Shown in pieces: positions 32,326 through 40,392 of a stretch of 64,000 nucleotides of DNA. The notes beneath the pieces were generated by a model. It searched no databases and was not told the origin of the DNA. It was given only the letters and a program-made list of their open reading frames with translations. The stretch comes from UBA5018 sp044375975 (GTDB taxonomy: Bacteria > Cyanobacteriota > Cyanobacteriia > PCC-6307 > Cyanobiaceae), in assembly GCA_044375975.1 (NCBI GenBank), contig JBILLQ010000008.1:1-64000 (forward strand). Reading direction: 5' to 3'. Both the position numbers and the translations under genes were made by a program. Numbering within the stretch: the stretch's first letter is position 1; each line of letters starts with the position of its first letter.

Positions 32326-32513
32326 CAAAATCTCTGGCTGCGACCGGTGCGAGTGGAACCGGTGCGAGACTGCCAGGCCCGGAGTTCATCATCCAGTATT
32401 TGCCTAGCCATATCCACTAAATCACCAGGCTGAGGTGGGGCAACTGGTTTTGCAACACCAAGAGCCAGCCCTGGCATGCCTGGCAGTTTGCTGATCGGAA
32501 GGTAGGAAGACAT
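32325..32513 (-). CDS. Small protein at the head of the encapsulin operon
   Basis: 62 residues, starting MSSYLPISKL, with a Pro/Gly-rich N-terminal half (PGMPGLALGV), a helical middle (DLVDMARQILDDELRAWQ) and a basic Ser/Thr/Arg-rich end. Its stop overlaps the cyclase start (TGATG), strongly suggesting coupling. I do not recognise a family. The flexible N-terminus plus a helix would suit an adaptor or targeting peptide, but that is speculation. Confidence 0.55.
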   Translation of the reverse strand: MSSYLPISKLPGMPGLALGVAKPVAPPQPGDLVDMARQILDDELRAWQSRTGSTRTGRSQRF

Positions 32514-33242
32514 TGTTTGATCTGATAAAATAAATTTGGTTGCTTGTTGCGGGCAGAGCCCCTGGGGTGAGTTAGGGCGACAGCCTTTAGCCAGGGGACT
32601 GCAGGTGCCCTGCTGCAGTCGCCAACCTTGGGGTTCTTGTCCGGGCAGTCAAAACCCTGGCCGCCATTGGCGTATGTGCGTGTGTGGAGGGGGGTAAGCT
32701 ATGGGTTTGCAAATTTTAGATTAGGCAACGCTAGTATGGCAAGGTTACATGACTGGCTTGCTGGCATGCGTCCGGGCCTCGCAAATCTACTTTGAGCCGA
32801 TGGCTGAAGCCCAGCCACTTTGATGGCAGGGTTTTCGAGCTTTTTTTGCCTAGCAGCTGCTGGCTTGGCGATTTGCCTGCCAGTTATGTCCCGAAGGGCC
32901 TGGCGATTGATTGATCTTGTTAATTATTTTGAATCGCCCGTTGACGCCAGCTGTGCAAGCGTCATCAATTTTGTTTAGACACGTTCTAGCAAGCCAGCCT
33001 TCCGCAAGCCAGCCTTCCGCAAGCCAGTAGTCAGACTCGCTGCTCTGCGACGGCTGCGGCAGGCCTGGTCGACGCTGCGGTTTTGAGACTGGCGTTCTTG
33101 CATGGTGGCCTGGCACTGATGCCGATAAAAATCGATCCCGCCGGGTATTTGGCTACTAATGCTGCAGATTGAGCCCAGATCAACCGCATTCCCAGGCTGC
33201 GGTTTGGCTTTCCTAGGCTCGTGGCATCTGAATCAAATCGTC
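32514..33242. other. Intergenic region upstream of the encapsulin operon
   Basis: About 730 bp. It must hold the operon promoter (leftward); the AT-rich TTTATTTTAT stretch on the minus strand just before 32513 is a weak candidate. It also contains three copies of a 15-bp unit (AAGCCAGCCTTCCGC, 32991-33021). A frame at 32850-33116 (minus) is mostly this repeat and was not called. Confidence 0.45.
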
Positions 33243-33542
33243 ATGACCAGTAGTCCCAGTTCCGGATCGCCGAGTCCCAGTTACGAATCGCTGGCTCGCT
33301 ACCTGGAGCAGCGGGGCGAGTTGTCAAAGCCCTGGATGCTGCACCTGCTGCGGCTCACCAAGCTCAAGGAGTCGAAGCACACCATGGCCCCCGAAGAATT
33401 TCTGGCCCAGGTGCAGGAGGCCCATGCCGATCTGATGCGCCTGGGGGAATTCTGGCGAGGACGCGAAGCGGAGGTGTTCAGTGGTCGCTATCAGCCAGCC
33501 ACCAGCCTGGAACCGCTGCCCGGTTCCCCCCAAGACCGCTAA
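33243..33542 (+). CDS. Conserved hypothetical protein
   Basis: 99 residues. After a Ser/Pro-rich start, residues 16-80 form a compact helical region (YESLARYLEQRGELSKPW, LRLTKLKESKHTMAPEEF, LMRLGEFWRGREAEVF). No known function. The ATG at 33243 is preferred to the in-frame start at 33159. It lies 13 bp upstream of the membrane protein gene. Confidence 0.7.
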   Translation: MTSSPSSGSPSPSYESLARYLEQRGELSKPWMLHLLRLTKLKESKHTMAPEEFLAQVQEAHADLMRLGEFWRGREAEVFSGRYQPATSLEPLPGSPQDR

Positions 33543-33555
33543 GAGCCTTCCCTTG

Positions 33556-34152
33556 ATGCCTCCCATGCCCGCACCCGAGATCAAGCCAGCAGCCCCTGAG
33601 CCGCGCCACCGATATTCGATGGCGCCCCTGTTCCGCAACACCCTGTGGGGGCTGTATCTGGCTCTGGTGGGCCCATTGCCGTTCATGGCGCCCCCAGAGC
33701 TGCGGCTGGCTTTGAGCTTGGCCTTGGCCCTGGGGCTGGCCCTGCTGGTGGCTGCCACCAGCGAACAGGTGGAAATCGATGCCAGCGGGATCCGCGTGGG
33801 CCACCCGGCTTGGTGTGCCTGGTGGCTGAGGCGCGGCTGGCAGCTCGACTGGGCCTCGGTGCGAGCCCTGGTGCCTGTGGCCACCAGCCAGGGAGGGCGG
33901 GTGTACTACGTGACCACCAACCAGGCGCCCAGCGATCGCCAGGGCCAAACCCATGCATACCTCTTGCCCCAGCGGCTGGAGCGATTTCCAGACTTTCTCT
34001 GCCGTTTCACCGCTGCAACGGGGCTAGAAACCGGCCATGTGGGCCGTATTAGCCCCCCCTGGACCTACAGGCTGCTGGCGTTGCTAACGGCGCTAATGCT
34101 GCTGGCTGAGCTGGTGGGCGGCGGATTTTGGCTTCTCACCCCAGTGAGTTGA
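33556..34152 (+). CDS. Conserved membrane protein
   Basis: 198 residues. Two N-terminal transmembrane segments (about 25-65) separated by a short turn, a soluble middle with a PH-like feel (SEQVEIDASGIRVG, WASVRALVPVAT, PQRLERFPDFL) and a C-terminal membrane segment (LLALLTALMLLAELVG). The layout resembles bacterial PH-domain membrane proteins, but the assignment is tentative. The last 88 bp overlap the 3' end of the response regulator gene on the other strand. Confidence 0.65.
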   Translation: MPPMPAPEIKPAAPEPRHRYSMAPLFRNTLWGLYLALVGPLPFMAPPELRLALSLALALGLALLVAATSEQVEIDASGIRVGHPAWCAWWLRRGWQLDWASVRALVPVATSQGGRVYYVTTNQAPSDRQGQTHAYLLPQRLERFPDFLCRFTAATGLETGHVGRISPPWTYRLLALLTALMLLAELVGGGFWLLTPVS

Positions 34153-34910
34153 GGGTCTGTCAATTCCCGCTCAGGCAGGGTCTCCAAGCTGAAGCGGTAG
34201 CCCTGTTGGCGCATCGTCTCGATGCCACCACCTTCGCCCAGGCCAGCCTGCTCGAGCTTGCGGCGCAGGGTGAGAACCTGGGTATCCACCGACCTGGGGC
34301 CGCCGCTGAAAGGCGGCCAGGCCATCCGCAACAGCTCCTGGCGGGAGCGCACCATGCCAGGCGGCATCAACAGGGCGCAAAGCAGGGCAAACTCCCTGGG
34401 GCTGAGCTCCACGGGCTGGTCGTGCATGGTTACCTGGCGCAGCAGCAGATGCACCTCCAGGGGACCGACGCAAACTCGCTCCTGCAGGCCGCTGCCGCTG
34501 CGGCGCAGCAGGGTACGGGCCCTAGCCGCCATCTCCTCCAAGCCAAAAGGCTTGCGCAACACGTCGTCGGCCCCGGCATCGAGCAGCGTGACCATCGGTT
34601 CAGAACCAGAGCGGGCGGTAAGCACCATCACCGGGCAGCTCAAATGGGCCGCCAGCCTCAAGGCGGTGCTTTCCTCCAGCAACTCGGCGCTGATCAGCAG
34701 GTCTGGGGACTGGTCTTGACAGACGTCAAGCGCTTCGCGGGCAGAGCCCACCGCCGCCGTCAGATGACCGTCCTGGCGCAGCCGCTGGGCCAGCACCGTG
34801 CGCAGTGTGGCGTGGGGATCGACCACCAGCACTCGTTTTGGCTGACCAGTGGTGGACTGGCCGCTGGCCGTGGCAGGTGCCGCTGGTTGTTGGTGTGGCA
34901 CTGAGGCCAT
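34065..34910 (-). CDS. OmpR-type response regulator with a degenerate receiver
   Basis: 281 residues. A receiver domain (about 25-140) and a winged-helix DNA-binding domain (about 150-245: LSPREFALLCALLMPPG, VDTQVLTLRRKLEQAG, IETMRQQGYRF). The receiver lacks the phosphorylated Asp: where PDLVLLD is expected it reads PDLLISA, and the acidic DD pair near the N-terminus is reduced to VVDPH. The Lys in LRKPFG and the Thr in VLTARSG remain. It therefore probably works without phosphorylation. The C-terminal tail is Ser/Pro-rich and its coding end overlaps the convergent membrane protein gene by 88 bp. Confidence 0.88.
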   Translation of the reverse strand: MASVPHQQPAAPATASGQSTTGQPKRVLVVDPHATLRTVLAQRLRQDGHLTAAVGSAREALDVCQDQSPDLLISAELLEESTALRLAAHLSCPVMVLTARSGSEPMVTLLDAGADDVLRKPFGLEEMAARARTLLRRSGSGLQERVCVGPLEVHLLLRQVTMHDQPVELSPREFALLCALLMPPGMVRSRQELLRMAWPPFSGGPRSVDTQVLTLRRKLEQAGLGEGGGIETMRQQGYRFSLETLPERELTDPQLTGVRSQNPPPTSSASSISAVSNASSL

Positions 34911-35044
34911 GGCCTGGCGACCCTCGATTTCCCTACGCTACCGGTGTATACATCACCGAACCGGTATCAGGCGATGCCTTTCGATCTGGCACCCACCTCC
35001 ACTGGTGAGGCCATCGCGGTGCTCTCACCAGGGACCCACCCCCT

Positions 35045-35338
35045 ATGACCGCCCTCCAAAACCCAGAGTCCATCCGCCATTTCCAGTCGCTCTGCGATGC
35101 CTGCCAGGCACTGGCCATGCAACATCACGGCCCCTCAGACCTGCGTCTTTATGCAGACGGATATCTGCACGCCCTGAGGCGCAGTTCGATTCTGGATCCC
35201 CTGGCCCAGCGGCGGCTGGAGGAGGTGGTGGAACGCTGGATTCTCGATCCATCCAGTTTCATTGGCGCCGACGGCGACCCACGCAGCCTTTATGAGAGCG
35301 GCTACCAGCAGAGCGGCTACGAGATGGGACGCAACTAG
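35045..35338 (+). CDS. DUF6761-like conserved cyanobacterial protein
   Basis: 97 residues, mostly helical, with the core LRLYADGYLHALRRSSILDP and RRLEEVVERWILDPSSF. This matches a small cyanobacteria-specific family I recall as DUF6761; function unknown. It is divergent from the response regulator gene. Confidence 0.7.
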   Translation: MTALQNPESIRHFQSLCDACQALAMQHHGPSDLRLYADGYLHALRRSSILDPLAQRRLEEVVERWILDPSSFIGADGDPRSLYESGYQQSGYEMGRN

Positions 35339-35487
35339 CGGCAGCCTTCAAAAAACCAGCCCGTGACCACCAGGAACCAGGGGAAGCCAGAAAAACCTTG
35401 ACCCAACCCAAGGAGGCTAAGCAAATTACTATTATTTGCGGCGCAATATCACGAGCCGGCGGCTACGGTTTACCAGAGCTTTTTGAT

Positions 35488-35596
35488 GGCACCTCGAAAA
35501 ATACGAAAGTCTATCGATGCCGTGTCGCGAAAAGCGTTGCTGCAACTAGCTTGCCCCTCGCACTTGCGAGCGTAATGGCAGATTGTTCGAGGTGCC
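35488..35596. mobile_element. 109-bp MITE-like element with 15-bp inverted ends
   Basis: The left end GGCACCTCGAAAAAT (35488-35502) and the right end ATTGTTCGAGGTGCC (35582-35596) are inverted repeats matching at 14 of 15 positions. The interior contains a small CTCGCA/TGCGAG hairpin and no gene. The left end is identical to the motif at 110-124. This fits a non-autonomous mobile element; the parent insertion sequence is not in the window. It lies in the 319-bp gap before grxD. Confidence 0.5.
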
Positions 35597-35657
35597 CTTG
35601 AGCGGCAGGGGAACCAGGTGGACCCGCTGGAAAACCTGCCGCCCCCCAATCGACTTA

Positions 35658-35981
35658 CTAGCTAGCCAGTACCACGTTTAGCTTTTCGCGCAGTTCACCA
35701 GAGTTATACATTTCAATCAAAATGTCTGAGCCACCGATAAACTCCCCATCCAGATAGACCTGGGGAATAGTTGGCCAATTCGAATAATCCTTGATACCCT
35801 GGCGAATTTCCATGTCGGAAAGCACGTCAAAGGTTTCGAACGGTACGCCGAGGGAGTTGAGGATCTGGACAACGTTGTTAGAAAAACCACATTGGGGCAT
35901 CAACTTATTGCCCTTCATGAATACAAAGATCCGGCTAGAGCCGATCAGATCTTTGATGCGCTGATCTGCATTAGACGCCAT
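35658..35981 (-). CDS. grxD: Monothiol glutaredoxin (Grx4/GrxD family)
   Basis: 107 residues. CGFS-type glutaredoxin: KGNKLMPQCGFSN carries the active site and WPTIPQVYLDGEFIGG the glutathione-binding loop. Such proteins carry [2Fe-2S] clusters, often as a complex with BolA. The bolA gene lies 58 bp upstream on the same strand, supporting that role. The start at 35981 is chosen from the family; the frame is open upstream. Confidence 0.95.
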   Translation of the reverse strand: MASNADQRIKDLIGSSRIFVFMKGNKLMPQCGFSNNVVQILNSLGVPFETFDVLSDMEIRQGIKDYSNWPTIPQVYLDGEFIGGSDILIEMYNSGELREKLNVVLAS

Positions 35982-36039
35982 GATTTTAAAAGTTCGTGTG
36001 GGTTGGATGGTTTGAGATGGTAGGGGGCCCGGGACCAAT

Positions 36040-36273
36040 TCAAACAGGGCTGGAGGTTTGCAGGGCCAGAGCGTGAATCGCCTCACTGGCCAATTCCTGC
36101 TTCAGCGCTCCATAGACCAGCTGATGTTGCTGAATGCGAGAAAGGCCATTAAAGGCAGGCGACACCACATTCACCTGCAGATGATCACCACCACCGGTGA
36201 GATCCTCTATTTCAACGGCTGCATCGGGAATGGCACCGCTGATCGCCGCTTTAATCTGGTCTAGTTTCACCAT
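36040..36273 (-). CDS. bolA: BolA family protein
   Basis: 77 residues. The BolA fold is indicated by IEDLTGGGDHLQVNVVSPAF followed by LSRIQQHQLVYGAL, with the His likely to ligate the shared Fe-S cluster. It probably forms a heterodimer with the glutaredoxin encoded just downstream. Confidence 0.93.
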   Translation of the reverse strand: MVKLDQIKAAISGAIPDAAVEIEDLTGGGDHLQVNVVSPAFNGLSRIQQHQLVYGALKQELASEAIHALALQTSSPV

Positions 36274-36333
36274 TGAGCGCTTGGCAAGCTGCTAATAAAT
36301 CTAGAAGCTCACTGGAGCAAGCTGGCTTGCCGA

Positions 36334-36915
36334 TCAGCTGCCCGCTGCGGGACTGACCTGGCCGGCGGCATAGGGGGTGGCGGCAAAGCCGATTTCGACC
36401 AGGGTCTGATAGGCCTTGCGACCTAGGTCGCTGGCGGGAGACATCACCTTGACCACCTCCACCAACAGGGGCACGGCCACTTCTGGTTGATTCTGACGGC
36501 GGAATACAGCCGCCAAACGCAGATTGATCTGGGCCAGGGTCTCCAGGCTTTCACGGCCTTTTTGGTCCATCTCCCTGGGGATTCGGGCATCGAGACCGCG
36601 GAAGGATCCACTCAGATCGCGGTACCAGCCGAGCAGACCGCGGTTGAGGTCCCTGGCCTGGTCGTAATACTTGCGGGCTTCATTGAGATTGCCGGCGGCG
36701 GCGGCGGCATCGCCCTTGGCGACCAGGGCATTGACAGCGGCGAGATTGAAGGCGGAGTTCGGCGCCACGCTGGCCTGGGCCAGCAAAAGTTGAGGGGCGC
36801 TGGTCTGGGCCAGCGCCACCGGCCCGCTGATCAGGGCCAGGCCGGCAATAGCCGTAGATCCCAGCTGCACCAAGGCGCGGGAGACGCTGTGCCGGAGGCC
36901 ATTGGTGCTGCGCAC
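36334..36915 (-). CDS. Exported TPR-like conserved protein
   Basis: 193 residues. A signal peptide (about 1-36, ending VALAQ) is followed by helical repeats (about 55-175: ALVAKGDAAAAAGNLNEARKYYDQA then AQINLRLAAVFRRQN). Probably periplasmic or thylakoid-lumenal. I do not know its role. Confidence 0.75.
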   Translation of the reverse strand: MRSTNGLRHSVSRALVQLGSTAIAGLALISGPVALAQTSAPQLLLAQASVAPNSAFNLAAVNALVAKGDAAAAAGNLNEARKYYDQARDLNRGLLGWYRDLSGSFRGLDARIPREMDQKGRESLETLAQINLRLAAVFRRQNQPEVAVPLLVEVVKVMSPASDLGRKAYQTLVEIGFAATPYAAGQVSPAAGS

Positions 36916-36943
36916 AAACTCGAATTCGACTCGCTAGTGAACT

Positions 36944-37669
36944 CTAGGCGGGCTCGCCGTCACTTCCCAGGGCAGCCTGGGCGCGGCTTTCGGCCGCTTG
37001 CATCGCCTCCCCCAGGCGCTGGCTGAACCGGCCAGCAACCTGGCGCCCCTGGCCCTCAATTGCCAGGGGCTCTCCAAAGCAGAGCGCTGCACTGTCGCCG
37101 ATGCGAGGAAAGGCATGGCTGTAGGCGATCCCCACCGGCAGCACCGGCACCTCCACCCCCTGGCTGGCGGCCAGCAGAGCCAGCCGGGCCAGGCCTTGAT
37201 GCAGGCGAATGCCATCGCCTTCTCGGTGGATGCGCCCTTCCGGGAACAGCACCAGCTGCTCGCCACTGGCCAGCAGGTCCACCGCATAGCGAAGGCTGGC
37301 CATGGAGGGCCGGCTCTGATTCACCGCGAAGCAGCCCAGCCGGTGCAGGAACCAGCCCTGCAGACCCTTCATCTCGTCAACGGTGACCATAAAACGACAA
37401 TCGCGGCCGCTGATCCGGCGACCGGCGGCATGGGGCAACATCAGCGCATCCCAGCGCGCCCTGTGGGTGGGTGCCAACAACAGCGGCCCCGCCAAGGGCA
37501 GATTGGCGCGCCCGATCACAGCTAAATGGCGAAACCAGCGCCGCAGGGCCAGGTCCTGGGTGAGCACCATGGCCATTGGTGAGAGCCAGGGACTGATGCC
37601 GTTGCAGAGCCGCCGCTCCCGGTCCCGGAGCCGCAGCTGGGCCCCCTTCATCTGCGGGGGCTCACCCAT
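36944..37669 (-). CDS. plsC: 1-acyl-glycerol-3-phosphate acyltransferase-like protein
   Basis: About 241 residues. A PlsC-type membrane acyltransferase of phosphatidic acid synthesis: the HX4D motif is THRARWDAL and the second conserved block is LFPEGRIHREGDG. The frame is open up to 37894, but homologous sequence begins near the ATGs at 37669 or 37651, so I chose 37669. It is divergent from pdxJ. Confidence 0.85.
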   Translation of the reverse strand: MGEPPQMKGAQLRLRDRERRLCNGISPWLSPMAMVLTQDLALRRWFRHLAVIGRANLPLAGPLLLAPTHRARWDALMLPHAAGRRISGRDCRFMVTVDEMKGLQGWFLHRLGCFAVNQSRPSMASLRYAVDLLASGEQLVLFPEGRIHREGDGIRLHQGLARLALLAASQGVEVPVLPVGIAYSHAFPRIGDSAALCFGEPLAIEGQGRQVAGRFSQRLGEAMQAAESRAQAALGSDGEPA

Positions 37670-37921
37670 CTGCGGGGAGCTTTGCACCGCTTGGCAGCCG
37701 CGAGGAGCCCCTGGCCGCAGAGAAGACTGCGGGGGAGCCAACCCAATCGTCTGCAGCTCCACCGATACATCGCCTAGGGGAAACCAGAACCTAGAAGCCA
37801 GATCCGGTGACCGTCCGCGCTGGCGTGCAGTTGTGCCGGCGGCACTGGTTGAAGTGTCACCGGATGGAATTATTGGCGCAGGCGCCAACAGCAAAAATAT
37901 TGAAGCTAATCAGCAACCGCC

Positions 37922-38671
37922 ATGGCCAGCCTCGGGGTCAACATCGACCACATAGCCAATGTGCGCCAGGCGCGCCGCACAGTAGAACCCGATCCGGTCA
38001 GCTATGCCCTGCTGGCTGAGTTGGGCGGTGCCGATGGCATCACCGTGCACCTAAGGGAAGATCGCCGTCACATCCAGGATCGAGATGTGGAGTTGCTGCG
38101 CCAATTGGTGCGCAGTCGGCTGAATTTGGAGATGGCCGCCAGCGCCGAGATGGAGGCGATCGCCCTGCGTATCAAGCCGGACATGGTCACCCTCGTGCCC
38201 GAACACCGCCAGGAGGTGACCACCGAGGGCGGTCTTGATGTGATCAGCCAGCTGGCCGAGCTGCGGGCGAGGGTCACTCGGCTGCAGTCGGCCGGCATCG
38301 GCGTCAGCCTGTTCGTGGATGCGGATGGGCCCCAGCTGGAGGCCAGTGCCGCCAGCGGTGCCCGCTGGGTGGAGTTGCACACCGGCAGCTATGCGGAGGC
38401 CGATTGGGATAGCCAGCCCCAGGAGTTGGCCCGGCTCACCGAGGCCAGTTTCATCGCCCGCAGCCTCGGCCTGCGGGTGAACGCCGGCCACGGCCTCACC
38501 TATCAAAATGTGGAGCCGGTGGCCGCCATCGAGGGGATGGAGGAACTGAATATCGGCCACACGATCGTGGCCCGAGCCCTGGCGGTGGGTCTGGAGGAGG
38601 CCGTGCGCCAGATGAAGGCTTTGATTCAGAATCCGCGCCTCGATCCCCTGTTCGGTCAACGCCAGCCATGA
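37922..38671 (+). CDS. pdxJ: Pyridoxine 5'-phosphate synthase
   Basis: 249 residues. It condenses 3-amino-2-oxopropyl phosphate with deoxyxylulose phosphate to form vitamin B6 phosphate. It starts ASLGVNIDHIANVRQAR and has DGITVHLREDRRHI, VTLVPEHRQEVTTEGG and the glycine-rich phosphate loop near GHGLTYQNV. It overlaps ycf54 by 4 bp (ATGA). Confidence 0.96.
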   Translation: MASLGVNIDHIANVRQARRTVEPDPVSYALLAELGGADGITVHLREDRRHIQDRDVELLRQLVRSRLNLEMAASAEMEAIALRIKPDMVTLVPEHRQEVTTEGGLDVISQLAELRARVTRLQSAGIGVSLFVDADGPQLEASAASGARWVELHTGSYAEADWDSQPQELARLTEASFIARSLGLRVNAGHGLTYQNVEPVAAIEGMEELNIGHTIVARALAVGLEEAVRQMKALIQNPRLDPLFGQRQP

Positions 38672-38985
38672 CTCAGTACCACTTCGTTGCCGCCAGCGAG
38701 GCCTTCCTCACCGAGCAGGAGCCGCTGGAGGAGGTGCTGCGGGAGCGGCAACGCCACTACGGCGAGCAGGGCAAGCAGATTGATTTCTGGTTGGTGCGCG
38801 CTCCGGCCTTCCTGGATGCGCCCGAACTAGCCGCCCTGGCCAGCTCGGTGCCGCGACCCGCCGCCGCGGTGATCTCCAGCGACGAAAAGTTCATCACCTT
38901 TTTGAAGCTGAGGCTGGAGTTTGTGGCCAAGGGCAGCTTTGAAGCCCCTTCGCCTTCAATCCCCGAACCCCTGGCCGCCGCCTGA
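38668..38985 (+). CDS. ycf54: Ycf54, Mg-protoporphyrin IX monomethyl ester cyclase factor
   Basis: 105 residues. Matches Ycf54 throughout: YHFVAASEAFLTEQEPLEEVLRERQ is split by conserved charged turns, then IDFWLVRAPAFLDAPELA and ISSDEKFITFLKLRLEFV. Ycf54 is needed for normal activity of the cyclase that forms the fifth ring of chlorophyll. Translation is coupled to pdxJ by the 4-bp overlap. Confidence 0.93.
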   Translation: MTQYHFVAASEAFLTEQEPLEEVLRERQRHYGEQGKQIDFWLVRAPAFLDAPELAALASSVPRPAAAVISSDEKFITFLKLRLEFVAKGSFEAPSPSIPEPLAAA

Positions 38986-39029
38986 GGGCCCCAGCGGGGG
39001 CTGATCGCTTGCAGAGCCTGGCGCCGAGA

Positions 39030-39413
39030 TCAGAACAGGCCTAGAAACTTGCGGCGGGGCGGCTCGGAACCCCCTGAACCAGGCCCCTGATCCGAGGCCG
39101 CAGCTGGCCCGTCGGGCTTGGGCCCCCGCTGGCGACCCTGACCGCCATCCTGCTGATAGCGGGGCTTGTTGTCGCCGATGGTGAGCAGGGCTTCCTTGTT
39201 CTTCCACCACACCCAGTCCCTGATCGGCGGAGTGTTGGCCAACTGTTCACGGCTCAAGCCCAAGCCCAGCTTGGCAGAGGCGTCTAACAGCACATCAAGC
39301 ATCGCCTCGCCATCGACGCACTGGGCCAGGGCCTCGTTGGTGCGCTTGGCGCCGTTGAGGGCCTTCACCAGCAGCGCCACCCTTTGGCTCACCGAGAGAG
39401 TTTTGGGATCCAT
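39030..39413 (-). CDS. Conserved hypothetical protein
   Basis: 127 residues. The first 80 form a helical domain (RVALLVKALNGAKRTNEALAQ, LANTPPIRDWVWWKNKEALL) which faintly recalls Nif11-like domains, but I would not assign it. The rest is a Gly/Pro/Gln-rich disordered tail ending KFLGLF. It is divergent from the metallophosphatase gene. Confidence 0.65.
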   Translation of the reverse strand: MDPKTLSVSQRVALLVKALNGAKRTNEALAQCVDGEAMLDVLLDASAKLGLGLSREQLANTPPIRDWVWWKNKEALLTIGDNKPRYQQDGGQGRQRGPKPDGPAAASDQGPGSGGSEPPRRKFLGLF

Positions 39414-39633
39414 CGGCGATCGGCTAACTGCGAACGGCCTGACCGTACCGCGAGCAAACCGTTGCCATCGCTGCTTATCGAACTAGCCGGACAGCTGGAG
39501 CAAAGTCGGTTGGACACCTTCAGGCGGTGTTCTGGGTACTGGCCAAACCCGCTGAGCCCTGGCCCCTGTCCAGGGGCAGGTATTCGCCAACCCTGCCGTC
39601 GACAGTCCAGACTGGCAAGGACGCAACCAATCG

Positions 39634-40386
39634 ATGTCGTCCCCAGTTCAACCTTTGCGCCATTGGGTCATCGGGGATGTACATGGATGTGCCGCCTCCT
39701 TGGCGGCCCTGCTGAACCTCTTGCCAGAAACCGATCGGTTGGTGTTCTGCGGCGACGTGATCAACCGTGGGCCGCGCATCGCCGAGACGCTGGAATTGGT
39801 TTGGCAGCTCGTAACCGCCGGCCGGGCCGTGTGGCTCAAGGGCAACCATGAAGCGGATCTACTGTCCGCCCTGCAGCGGCAGGAGCGGTGGGTTCAGGGC
39901 CAATCCGCCTGCCAGCAATTCACCTCCCGTCAATCGGCCTCCCAGCCAGCCGCCAGCCAGCCAGCGGCCCAGCGCCTGCTGGCTGGCAACGACACCTATC
40001 GCCAGTTGGGGGCAGGCAATTGCCGCCTCTGGCGGCAACGGTTAGCGCAACTGCCAGAGGTCTATTGGGGCGCTGGCTGGGCCGCCACCCACGCTGGCTT
40101 TGATCCATTCACCTGGAACCCTTCGCTGGATATCCGCCTGCCGTTCTGGCAGCACTACGACGGCCGTTACGGCAAGGTGGTGGTGGGCCACACCCCAGCC
40201 GCTGAGGTGCGCCACCTCGGTGAAATTGTGATCGTGGACACCGGTGCCTGCTACGGCGGCAAGCTGAGCGCCTACTGCCCGGAAACCGGAGAGCTGCGCC
40301 AGGTGCCAGGTCTGCGGTCCAGGTCTGCCCTCGGTCTTGAACAGCGGATCCCGGGCGGGCCAGCGCTGGCGGGCTGTCGTTTTTAA
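39634..40386 (+). CDS. PPP-family metallophosphatase
   Basis: 250 residues. The binuclear metal site is complete: WVIGDVHG, FCGDVINRGP, LKGNHE, a His in ATHAGFDP and VVGHTPAA. The group includes protein phosphatases and Ap4A hydrolases; the substrate is unknown. An insertion at about residues 90-112 (SRQSASQPAASQPAAQR) looks like another low-complexity repeat expansion. The stop lies 6 bp before the recC start. Confidence 0.88.
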   Translation: MSSPVQPLRHWVIGDVHGCAASLAALLNLLPETDRLVFCGDVINRGPRIAETLELVWQLVTAGRAVWLKGNHEADLLSALQRQERWVQGQSACQQFTSRQSASQPAASQPAAQRLLAGNDTYRQLGAGNCRLWRQRLAQLPEVYWGAGWAATHAGFDPFTWNPSLDIRLPFWQHYDGRYGKVVVGHTPAAEVRHLGEIVIVDTGACYGGKLSAYCPETGELRQVPGLRSRSALGLEQRIPGGPALAGCRF

Positions 40387-40392
40387 CCCACT

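Noticed and set aside
32850..33116. 88-residue minus-strand frame
   Set aside because: It is carried by a 15-bp tandem repeat (LAEGW repeats), lacks a good start context and has no recognisable domain.
35398..35601. 67-residue frame
   Set aside because: It runs straight through the inverted-repeat element at 35488-35596, so it is more likely non-coding.
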